Below, in pieces: positions 1 through 5,692 of a DNA stretch of 6,211 bases (position 1 is the stretch's first letter; every line of letters starts with the position of its first letter). Under the pieces are notes generated by a model, which was not told the DNA's origin, made no database searches, and saw only the letters and a program-made list of their open reading frames with translations. The translations under genes were made by a program, and so were the position numbers. The stretch is from Akkermansiaceae bacterium (GTDB lineage Bacteria > Verrucomicrobiota > Verrucomicrobiia > Verrucomicrobiales > Akkermansiaceae): contig JALZWJ010000097.1 in assembly GCA_023300065.1 (NCBI GenBank), positions 1 through 6,211 of the forward strand, in the 5' to 3' direction.

Positions 1-180
1 GTAGGGCTTCTTAAGCTGATATCCGGGAGTGAGAGCGATGATTTCAGAGAAACTAAAGTCCACCTTATACTGTCCGGCCATCGCGAGGATTGCGGCACGG
101 TCTTGGGTGAAGCTTTGAAGATCAGCATGGACTTGCAGCGAGGCGACCGCAAAAATAAGAGATGGAATGAGTGCTTTCAT
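1..180 (-). CDS. DUF6607-like exported protein, N-terminal part (cut by window edge)
   Basis: The first 60 residues of a minus-strand gene are visible; the rest lies beyond position 1. It starts at the ATG at 180-178. The N-terminus is a signal peptide: Met-Lys, then a hydrophobic stretch (about residues 3-16) and an Ala at residue 19 suited to signal peptidase cleavage (VHA|D). Export to the periplasm or outer membrane is therefore likely. The mature start has a DRAAILAMAGQYKVDFSF segment followed by a PGYQLKKPY motif. From memory this resembles the N-terminus of DUF6607 family proteins, whose biochemical role is unknown to me. No good Shine-Dalgarno sequence lies before the ATG. The upstream neighbour in the same direction is the HigA-like gene, 89 bp away, so it may have its own promoter. 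The signal peptide is well supported; the family name is from pattern recall on a fragment. Confidence 0.7.
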   Translation of the reverse strand, partial: MKALIPSLIFAVASLQVHADLQSFTQDRAAILAMAGQYKVDFSFSEIIALTPGYQLKKPY

Positions 181-269
181 AGGAACTTTCAAAACGGAAC
201 CTATGAGAAATCCCCCTCGTCAGCTAACGGTCGGTTGTGACGATTGAGCGCTCCTTTGCCATTTACACC

Positions 270-671
270 TCACGCAAGAAATAGATCTGGACCTTTCCCA
301 AAATACCGACCCAGTCGGATCGCGTGTTCTTTGGTAATTTTACGTTGGCCGCTTAAGATCATGGAGCAGAGCGGGAGGGAGCGCCCTAGGATCCGGCAGA
401 GATCGGTCTTGCGGAGCTGGTGCTCTGAGATGAGTTGACAAAGGAATGTGTGAGCTGGCTTCGGCTGGGCCGGCCCCTCATACCGGCGGACTAAGAGCTC
501 AAGGAGCGAGAGGAATTCGCGTTGATCACGATTGAGGCTTTGCCGCGATTCCTTCAGCTGAAGGATTTCAGCAAGAGTCGCTTTAAGGAGGGCACGACTC
601 CGAATGACACGGGGAGGAAAGCGTGTTATCAGGCCTGCGTAGTCGAGCGGTAATTCAGAAATAGTCTTCAT
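270..671 (-). CDS. HigA-type antitoxin / Cro-CI helix-turn-helix regulator, without adjacent toxin
   Basis: This 133-residue protein has the layout of HigA antitoxins (COG5499-like, about 130-140 residues). A helical, charged N-terminal half (about residues 20-65) is followed by a Cro/CI-type helix-turn-helix at about residues 77-125. The core LISEHQLRKTDLCRILG, then SMILSGQRKITKEHAIRLG and a final FGKGPDLFLA, matches the HigA pattern 'L-S-G-K/R-R-K-x-T-x-E-H-A-x-x-L-x-x-x-F'. Known HigA proteins bind and neutralise the HigB mRNA interferase and repress their own operon. HigB normally sits just upstream of HigA, but here the upstream neighbour is an AraC gene ending 81 bp away, and the downstream neighbour is a secreted protein. 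No toxin-sized frame is visible beside it. The ATG at 671 has a pyrimidine-rich leader with no Shine-Dalgarno, so translation may be weak. It could be a lone antitoxin, a relic of a TA pair, or a regulator with another job. Confidence 0.75.
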   Translation of the reverse strand: MKTISELPLDYAGLITRFPPRVIRSRALLKATLAEILQLKESRQSLNRDQREFLSLLELLVRRYEGPAQPKPAHTFLCQLISEHQLRKTDLCRILGRSLPLCSMILSGQRKITKEHAIRLGRYFGKGPDLFLA

Positions 672-752
672 AGAGGGAAAGAGTAGGGATGGATTTAGTA
701 AGGAGGCTTGCGTTGGATTGTTAATCTTGGCCGATGGTTTGCGTTCAAAAAA

Positions 753-1541
753 TCAATCACTTCGTCTCGTGAATTGTGAAGGCGTCATGCCCTTTTCGAG
801 CGCAAAGGCTTTTGAGAAATGTGAGAGAGATTGGTAGCCGACCTCTAAGGAGGCCTCTGTCACATTCATCTGATTGTTGGCGAGGATCTCCGCGGCCTTT
901 GCAATCCGCAGGGCCCTAAGGTGAAGCGAGAGGGTCTTCCCTGTCTCTTGCCTTACAAGGCGGCTGAGATAGTGCGCAGCGCAACCGACATCACGGGCAA
1001 GAAGCTTAAGATCGAGGGCTTGATCTAAGCGGCCCTCTAGTAAACCCAGGGCCTCCCTCACATAGCGATGGGCATTTGACTTAATTTGCGAGCAGAAGAA
1101 ACGCGGGTTCTCTTCGGGTTGCCTGAAAAGGTGGAGCGAGAGAATCTCCAGAGCCTTTGCCAAATACCATGCCTTCTCGGCTTTTGCCTGAACCGGGGGC
1201 GCGAGGAGCTCGACCGCAAAACTGGCCTCGCGTTCTGACCAGCGGCGGAGAATTCCGAGGTTCTTTCTCATCATCGGCCCGACCGGACCAAAGATCCGCT
1301 CCACCGACATCATAGGAACGATCAGAACGATAAAATCATGACCGCTCTCCGAAGCAAACCTCGTCGCCGACAATAGTCCTGAAACCTCGGAAGTCGCGAA
1401 TAGCGCTGTGGTCCCCGGGAGCAGGGTCAAACGGGTTTCTGCATCAATGATTAACCCCTCCCCTTTCTGATTTAAGATGAGATGAAGCGACGATCTTTGG
1501 ACCAAAGAAGCCCAGCTCACAGCTAGACTGCCCGCTCCCAC
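753..1541 (-). CDS. AraC-family transcriptional regulator, PchR-like
   Basis: A 262-residue regulator whose C-terminus holds the two AraC helix-turn-helix motifs. The first is at about residues 176-200 (LKLLARDVGCAAHYLSRLV). The second is at about 226-258 (NVTEASLEVGYQSLSHFSKAF, then GMTPSQFTRR), which includes the conserved GY-S-FS-FK/A-G-P-FR-like signature. The N-terminal region (about 25-75), with GEGLIIDAETRLTLLPGTTALF, resembles the effector domain of PchR/YbtA-type regulators of siderophore uptake; this link is inferred. The first usable start is a GTG at 1541. The frame is open for another 21 codons upstream, to the TAA at 1607-1605, with no ATG, GTG or TTG. Some of those upstream residues (DFVIWHLV) look protein-like, so the start could be unusual or the N-terminus slightly truncated. 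A Fur-box-like palindrome and a plausible promoter lie about 60-95 bp upstream. The expected target gene is missing from the divergent side, which is occupied by IS and transporter relics. Confidence 0.85.
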   Translation of the reverse strand: MGAGSLAVSWASLVQRSSLHLILNQKGEGLIIDAETRLTLLPGTTALFATSEVSGLLSATRFASESGHDFIVLIVPMMSVERIFGPVGPMMRKNLGILRRWSEREASFAVELLAPPVQAKAEKAWYLAKALEILSLHLFRQPEENPRFFCSQIKSNAHRYVREALGLLEGRLDQALDLKLLARDVGCAAHYLSRLVRQETGKTLSLHLRALRIAKAAEILANNQMNVTEASLEVGYQSLSHFSKAFALEKGMTPSQFTRRSD

Positions 1542-1604
1542 AAGGTGCCAGATTACAAAATCTAGGCTACCTGTCTGTCGATGGATTTGGCTTGAAGTGA
1601 TTAA

Positions 1605-1627
1605 TTATTGATAATGAGTCTCAATAA
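1605..1627. promoter_or_regulatory. Fur-box-like operator
   Basis: Perfect 7-bp arms TTATTGA (1605-1611) and TCAATAA (1621-1627) flank 9 bp. The inner 15 bp, TGATAATGAGTCTCA (1609-1623), fit the 7-1-7 Fur consensus TGATAAT-N-ATTATCA at 12 of 14 arm positions. The site lies between the putative -35 and -10 elements of the AraC gene, where a bound repressor would block RNA polymerase. Fur control of PchR-like regulators is known in other bacteria; its action here is inferred. Confidence 0.55.
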
Positions 1628-1635
1628 CATTTCAA
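1608..1635 (-). promoter_or_regulatory. Putative promoter of the AraC-family gene
   Basis: Read on the minus strand, TTGAAA (1635-1630, five of six matches to a -35) is followed after 16 bp by TATCAA (1613-1608, four of six to a -10). Transcription would start near 1600, giving a leader of about 60 nt before the GTG at 1541. The surrounding DNA is clearly more AT-rich than the genes. The call rests on consensus matching only. Confidence 0.45.
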
Positions 1636-1695
1636 TTAAAATTTTAAGAGACTTCTTATTGGGACTCAAAAACAAGCGCCGCAGCCACAATTCCA

Positions 1696-1921
1696 CAGGG
1701 CTAACTCACTTTGAAGGCTCGATTCTGAGGAACTACGAAAGGATTTTTTCACAGAAGGTGGCTTGAAGCCGCTTCCCTCGCGCTGTGGCTTTCACAGTCG
1801 TATCTGCTTTGAGTAAGTTTAGTGCAATCCTTCGTAACATCGCAACATTCTCCGCAGCATGCCCCTTGCGGATTCTCGAGGCATCCTCTCTCCAGGTCAC
1901 ATCCAAAATCCAGTGACATTG
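1696..1921 (-). mobile_element. Remnant of an ISAs1-family insertion sequence (3' end only)
   Basis: This stretch combines the C-terminal coding end of an ISAs1-type transposase with what may be the element's terminus. A CAGGGCTAACTC sequence starts at 1696, 37 bp beyond the transposase stop codon. That is where an IS end would be expected, and the CAGGG-type tip fits what I recall of this family. The opposite end of the element and most of the transposase are absent, so neither an inverted repeat partner nor a target duplication can be tested here. The inner border lies between about 1915, the last recognisable transposase codon, and about 1950, where transporter similarity begins. The element cannot move by itself. 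Confidence 0.6.
1733..1921 (-). pseudogene. ISAs1-family transposase, C-terminal fragment
   Basis: Reading minus strand from about 1921 to the TAG at 1735-1733, the peptide HWILDVTWREDASRIRKG, then AENVAMLRRIALNLLK and a basic tail ending KRLQATFCEKILS, closely follows the conserved C-terminal end of ISAs1/H-repeat-type transposases (pattern HW-LDV-F-ED-SRIRKG-APEN-A-LRR-ALNLLK). Only about 60 of the usual roughly 370 residues remain. The family pattern just before HW, the IEN-LHW region with a likely catalytic glutamate, is already lost. The open frame continues upstream to 2134, but there it is simply antisense to the transporter relic. The 133-residue frame as a whole is thus a chimera, not a gene. 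Confidence 0.75.
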
Positions 1922-1949
1922 GGTTTCATCATCAGAGATCGTGATCGTT

Positions 1950-2393
1950 TTCCCACTCTCCTGAGCCGCCTTCATGGTGGCATTCTTCAACCAACTTTCT
2001 GGGATCAATGCGATCCTCGGCTTTGCACCACGCATCTTCGGCATGACCGGAGTGAGTGAGTCCGCCGAGCTGTTCAATGCCAGCCTTGTCACCCTCGTGA
2101 ACCTTGTTTTCACGCTGATCGGCTTACGGCTCATTGATAAGCTAGGCCGCCGAACCCTCCTCTACATTGGCTCCTTCGGCTACATTGCATCGCTCGGGTG
2201 CGGAACTCACTGGATCTTCGCGGCATTACTCACCCTTCTCTTCCCCATCGCGGTGAGCGCCTTCTCAGCCACAACTCTCTTTGGCTTCTTTGCCGTTATG
2301 ATGTTCCTCCACCTCCTGTGGGTCCACTTCCTCGTCCCTGAGACTAAGGGCGTGAGTCTTGAGGATATGGAAGAACGCTTGAAAGGCCGCTAA
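1950..2393 (+). pseudogene. MFS sugar porter (XylE/GalP type), degraded C-terminal half
   Basis: This is a relic of a 12-TM sugar:proton symporter of the major facilitator superfamily, an inner membrane protein of about 440-480 residues when complete. What remains, from about the ATG at 1974, is TM7 with the hallmark FNQLSGINAIL, TM8, the IDKLGRR loop motif and TM9 (TLLYIGSFGYIASLG). The frame then jumps at about 2198 directly to the TM11 segment THWIFAALLTLLFP, TM12 and the C-terminal signature VPETKGVSLEDMEERL. TM10, with its sE-FP-R motif, is gone, a loss of roughly 60-75 residues. TM1-6 are absent and replaced by the IS relic. An in-frame TGA (1962-1964) interrupts weak transporter similarity that continues back to about 1950. 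No Shine-Dalgarno precedes the ATG. It is the only plus-strand gene-like feature here. A short working membrane protein is very unlikely. Confidence 0.85.
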
Positions 2394-2409
2394 ATCATCA
2401 ACGCGGCCT
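2384..2409. terminator. Possible weak hairpin between convergent ends
   Basis: AGGCCGC (2384-2390) and GCGGCCT (2403-2409) form a 7-bp GC-rich stem with a 12-nt loop that covers the stop codons of both the transporter relic and waaA. On the minus strand the stem is followed only by TTTC, and on the plus strand by CTCTTGGG. It therefore lacks a proper T-run, and the loop is large. It could end the waaA transcript inefficiently, or be chance. Confidence 0.3.
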
Positions 2410-3639
2410 CTCTTGGGAAAAGAGCTCGATCGTTCGGAGCATCGCCCCAGCGTGTTTATCGAGCACCTTACGGGCCGCCCTTACCTGCCCTACCGGTAGA
2501 TTTGCCAACGCGTTCAAAAGCTCCTCCCGTGAGTTCACCATTTGAATGCCTCCCGCTTTTATCAACTCGCTCACAAGTGGCTCAAAGTTCGCCATATGCG
2601 GGCCACAAATCACAGGAACACCGGCTAAAATCGCTTCGGATGGATTTTGCCCACCCTTCTCAAGAAAGCTCTTTCCAATCACAACCACATCCGCATGCGC
2701 GGTCCAATCGCAGAGTTCACCGGTGCTATCGATCACGAAAGTCTCATCAGCGAGAGGCGGTGTGAATTGACTCCGTAAAATCACATGATCACCCAGAGCC
2801 CGCGCCACCTCCGCCCTTCTCTCTGCATGACGAGGCACGATGACAGACTGAAAACCAGCATCCCGAAAAACGGCATCTAGATACTCCTCCTCCCCCGAAA
2901 AAGTCGAGATCGCCATTGCGATTGGGCGGGGAGGAAAGGTCTCTAACATCGAGCCGAACTCAGCCCTCTTCCGCGGAAGGGCGGCACCATCTGGATCGAA
3001 CTTCACGTTCCCAGTCAGAACGGTAGCCGCGGGCCTCACCCCGATCCGTTGCCACCGTTTAAGGTCCTCCTCTTCTGGCACCCCGACGTGATCTAACAAC
3101 TCTAAGAAAGGAGCCACATACCGCTTCAAAGCGGTCAACCGCTGCCCCGAACGTGGTGAGAGTCGCGCATTTAAGACACCAATCGGAATCCCCATTCGGT
3201 GAGTTTGAGTAATGAGATTTGGCCATAATTCGGACTCCACCATCACCACCGCCACAGGGGTAAAACGCATCATCACTCTGCGGATCAAAAAACCAAAATC
3301 GAGAGGCGCATAAATCACCCTTACCCCTCTTGGCGCTTTCTCACGTGCCACAGCCATTCCCGTAGCAGTCGTCGGCACCAGGATAAAATGAGCGTCATGC
3401 GTTTCTCTCCACTTCGTAATTAGCTTCAAAGCTAAAAGGACCTCGCCGACACTCACCGCGTGGAGATAGACCGCTCCCGATTTTTCATATTCTGCGTCGC
3501 GCTCATAAATCCCCAATCGCTCTAACAGTCCGCTTCCCCACCCATCTCGCCGAAACATCTTAACCATCCAGAATGGTGCGGCTAAAACCACGACCAACGG
3601 ATAGAGGACATTCCAAATAAAGAGCATAAAACGGAGCAT
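2398..3639 (-). CDS. waaA: 3-deoxy-D-manno-octulosonic acid (Kdo) transferase
   Basis: WaaA (KdtA) transfers Kdo from CMP-Kdo to the lipid A precursor at the cytoplasmic face of the inner membrane, the step that joins lipid A to the LPS core. The 413 residues match the usual length (about 410-430). Residues 5-28 form the N-terminal membrane anchor. The GLLERLGIYE segment follows, where Glu40 fits the catalytic glutamate of the family. Next come LHAVSVGE (59-66), ESELWPN (135-141), NARLS (157-161), the NVKFD hinge region (211-215) and VPRHAER (268-274). Last is the CMP-Kdo side, GKSFLEKGGQNPSEAILAG (322-340) with GPHMANFEP. The usual ASTHxGEE motif reads ISTFSGEEE, with Phe247 where I expect His. 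The start ATG at 3639 has an AAGAGAT purine stretch before it. It lies 6 bp after rsmD and is the last gene of the string. Whether it adds one or more Kdo units cannot be read from sequence. Confidence 0.96.
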   Translation of the reverse strand: MLRFMLFIWNVLYPLVVVLAAPFWMVKMFRRDGWGSGLLERLGIYERDAEYEKSGAVYLHAVSVGEVLLALKLITKWRETHDAHFILVPTTATGMAVAREKAPRGVRVIYAPLDFGFLIRRVMMRFTPVAVVMVESELWPNLITQTHRMGIPIGVLNARLSPRSGQRLTALKRYVAPFLELLDHVGVPEEEDLKRWQRIGVRPAATVLTGNVKFDPDGAALPRKRAEFGSMLETFPPRPIAMAISTFSGEEEYLDAVFRDAGFQSVIVPRHAERRAEVARALGDHVILRSQFTPPLADETFVIDSTGELCDWTAHADVVVIGKSFLEKGGQNPSEAILAGVPVICGPHMANFEPLVSELIKAGGIQMVNSREELLNALANLPVGQVRAARKVLDKHAGAMLRTIELFSQERPR

Positions 3640-3645
3640 TATCTC

Positions 3646-4191
3646 TTAGGTAGCGCGTTGGTAAATAGAGATTCGGCTGCGGCCGTAGTCCCGTTGTTGG
3701 AGGAGCTTGAGTCCCTCAGGAAGAGGAAGGTCTCCCATGGCCTCTCGCTCTAAGATTAAAAAACCATCTTTATTCAGCCAGTCACACCACCCCTCCAGAG
3801 CCACTAAATCTCTCGCGGCATCAGTCAGGCCATCGGCATAGGGAGGATCTGCAAAGATGAGATCATAGGATCTCTTTTCCGCTTTCAAAAAAGCACTGAC
3901 CTCGCGGCAAACCGCCTTCCCCCCACTCACTCCAGTCTTTTTAAGATTCTCTTCAATGACACGAGCCGCGCCCCGGTTCTGTTCCACGAAGGTGCACTCA
4001 CTCGCCCCGCGGCTCAGGGCCTCGATTCCTAACGCGCCAGATCCCGCAAAAAGATCAAGAACCCGCGCCTCTCCTAGCACCGCAGAAAGAATTCCAAAAA
4101 CCGACTCACGAACCCGATCCGTCGTCGGGCGCGAAACTTCACGTGGGACTTTCAATGCATGCCCTTTGGCAGATCCTGCAATAATTCTCAT
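3646..4191 (-). CDS. rsmD: 16S rRNA (guanine(966)-N(2))-methyltransferase RsmD
   Basis: RsmD methylates N2 of G966 in 16S rRNA of the assembled small subunit, using S-adenosylmethionine, in the cytoplasm. All family landmarks are visible in 181 residues, a normal length. They are the N-terminal MRIIAGSAKGHALKVP, the RPTTDRVRESVF signature (21-32), the SAM-binding VLDLFAGSGALGIEALSRGA (44-63), the acidic strand end VEQN (69-72), the catalytic DPPY (115-118) and a C-terminal strand with YGRSRISIYQR. The start is firm: its ATG overlaps the TGA of the upstream AsmA-like gene as ATGA (4191-4188), which implies translational coupling. Only a weak, distant AAGG precedes it. The next gene, waaA, begins 6 bp after its stop. 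In many bacteria rsmD neighbours coaD; the pairing here with envelope genes appears to be local. Confidence 0.96.
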   Translation of the reverse strand: MRIIAGSAKGHALKVPREVSRPTTDRVRESVFGILSAVLGEARVLDLFAGSGALGIEALSRGASECTFVEQNRGAARVIEENLKKTGVSGGKAVCREVSAFLKAEKRSYDLIFADPPYADGLTDAARDLVALEGWCDWLNKDGFLILEREAMGDLPLPEGLKLLQQRDYGRSRISIYQRAT

Positions 4192-5687
4192 GGTAAACGG
4201 GGGGCCTTAAGCTGACTTGATTTCCCTAAAATGGCACGAACAGAAGGGACAAGAGGAACCCATTGTTCATCGATCCCCAAATCCATCATGAGGGTTCCGG
4301 AACGGGCTTCAATTCGAACATCCCGATACTCACGATCAGGCGTGACAAGGGGGAGAAAGGAAAGCTCCAACGCTTGAGAAGAATTCCTAATTCTCTTCTC
4401 ATGAGAAGAGGCCCGCTCAGGACTAGAAACGATTCTTACCGTCGCAGCCGCTTGACCTCCTGTCGTGACAAAACCGTTCATCAAAATCGAATCCTCCTCG
4501 CCAATCACGCGGAGATCCTTCGCGACAATTCCGGAAGCGCTCAATTGAAAAGCCGCCAATCCTGACTCAAACCGAACGTCTCCCCCATCCTTCGGGTCAT
4601 GTAAAACCAGCCCCTTAAACTTCGTCAGACTCTGCCCGTTAAAGCTGCGAGGATTCAGGAGCTGCCCCCGCAGCGTATTCCGAGAGCTCAGATGCGCGAG
4701 TTCAACGGGGCTATTTTGGCTCATGTAAATTGGAGAAAGGTCCATCTGCTGATCAGGAAGATCAATCTGCAATCCTGCGGGAAGCCCTGCAGACAAGCGA
4801 ATGACCCCCTTCACATTCAGATCTACGCCAAAGATCTTCATCCCCGCTTTCTCAAGCCGAAGTGCCCGCTCACCCCATGTCACCGGAAAGTTTAACGACT
4901 TCTCAGAAAGGCGACTTCCTAACGCAACTTCTCCGACTCGGAGTTCCCCCTCACGGCTTTCTCCCCAGATTGGAATCTCCCCCGCCACGTCATCCAGCCG
5001 GATCGAAAATTCAGAATGCTCTTCAGAATAGAGTTCCAAATCCATATCCTCCAAAATTATGATACCTCGAAAATCATCGACCGGCACCGCTTCAGACTTC
5101 TTTCCTGAATCTTGTTTTCTCTGTGGAACCACCACTGGAGGGACTGCTTCCTGATCGGGACTTGGCTTGCTTTTCTTCGGAGTGGCTACCACCCCATCCT
5201 CCGTCTTGATTTCCAGAGGAGCCACTGGTTTAACCGGGTTTGAGATGACTTTCACCGGGTGGTTTTCGTGATATTTGGCAAGGATCTCTTTAAGCTGCTC
5301 AATCGAGACCCTCCCCTTCACCGCGCCAACTTCAAGTCGCTCCCATCGTATTTCACCTTTCGTAAAAGAGAGCCAAGAAGGGTCTAGGTGAAGACGATCG
5401 ATCTCAAATAAAGGCGACTCAGACGAGGTCTCACCTGAAGGATGTATCCCCACATTCCCCACATTTACCCCCGCCCAAGGAGCCCATGAAACACTCTCGA
5501 TCTCACACGCCAACCCCACTCGCGCTTCAACCCGTTTTTCCAGAAAACCGGTCCCCCAACCCGTCCAAAAAATCAGATTCAACAGCCCCCATAGAACGAA
5601 AGGAGTTAGAACAAAAAAAAGCAACCAGGTCCGCAACCGAAGACCGAAAACCTTCTTTTGAAAAAAAGCTACGCGGGCTACGACCAT
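4188..5687 (-). CDS. AsmA-like membrane-anchored envelope protein
   Basis: A 499-residue protein with one N-terminal transmembrane helix (about residues 20-42) after a basic cytoplasmic start, so the bulk should be periplasmic. After the helix, GFLEKRVEARVGLACEIESVSW resembles the opening of AsmA-family proteins, where a helix and first beta strands follow the anchor ('L...v...tG..v.i..v'). FEIDRLHLDPSWLSFTKGEIRWERLEV also fits the repeated beta-strand style of that group. A Pro/Lys/Val-rich, low-complexity linker (about 144-203) separates this from a long beta-rich region with alternating hydrophobic residues (about 206-480). AsmA-type proteins are linked to outer membrane assembly and lipid transport; this assignment is from architecture and is moderate only. 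Its place directly before rsmD and waaA, with a 4-bp overlap, supports an envelope role. The ATG at 5687 lies 5 bp after the stop of the upstream gene. No enzyme motif is visible. Confidence 0.7.
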   Translation of the reverse strand: MVVARVAFFQKKVFGLRLRTWLLFFVLTPFVLWGLLNLIFWTGWGTGFLEKRVEARVGLACEIESVSWAPWAGVNVGNVGIHPSGETSSESPLFEIDRLHLDPSWLSFTKGEIRWERLEVGAVKGRVSIEQLKEILAKYHENHPVKVISNPVKPVAPLEIKTEDGVVATPKKSKPSPDQEAVPPVVVPQRKQDSGKKSEAVPVDDFRGIIILEDMDLELYSEEHSEFSIRLDDVAGEIPIWGESREGELRVGEVALGSRLSEKSLNFPVTWGERALRLEKAGMKIFGVDLNVKGVIRLSAGLPAGLQIDLPDQQMDLSPIYMSQNSPVELAHLSSRNTLRGQLLNPRSFNGQSLTKFKGLVLHDPKDGGDVRFESGLAAFQLSASGIVAKDLRVIGEEDSILMNGFVTTGGQAAATVRIVSSPERASSHEKRIRNSSQALELSFLPLVTPDREYRDVRIEARSGTLMMDLGIDEQWVPLVPSVRAILGKSSQLKAPRLP

Positions 5688-5692
5688 CGCAT

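Noticed and set aside
181..269. A terminator or Fur-like site between the HigA-like gene and the DUF6607-like gene
   Set aside because: I saw no stable stem followed by T residues and no Fur-type palindrome. The AACGG/CGGTT repeats are too short to support a call.
672..752. A hidden HigB toxin upstream of the HigA-like gene
   Set aside because: Only 81 bp are available, and no toxin-like peptide appears there.
1614..1766. A 50-codon plus-strand frame starting inside the Fur-like box
   Set aside because: There is no ribosome site and no recognisable protein pattern, and it runs across the probable IS end into antisense transposase sequence.
1859..2059. A 66-codon plus-strand frame
   Set aside because: It overlaps the transposase and transporter relics in a frame that gives no recognisable protein.
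1733..2134. A 133-codon minus-strand frame as a novel small protein
   Set aside because: Its C-terminal 60 residues are an ISAs1 transposase tail, and the rest is antisense to the sugar-porter relic, so it is a chimera by chance.
1974..2393. A short functional sugar transporter
   Set aside because: TM1-6 and TM10 are missing, an in-frame stop lies just upstream and there is no ribosome site. It is a relic.
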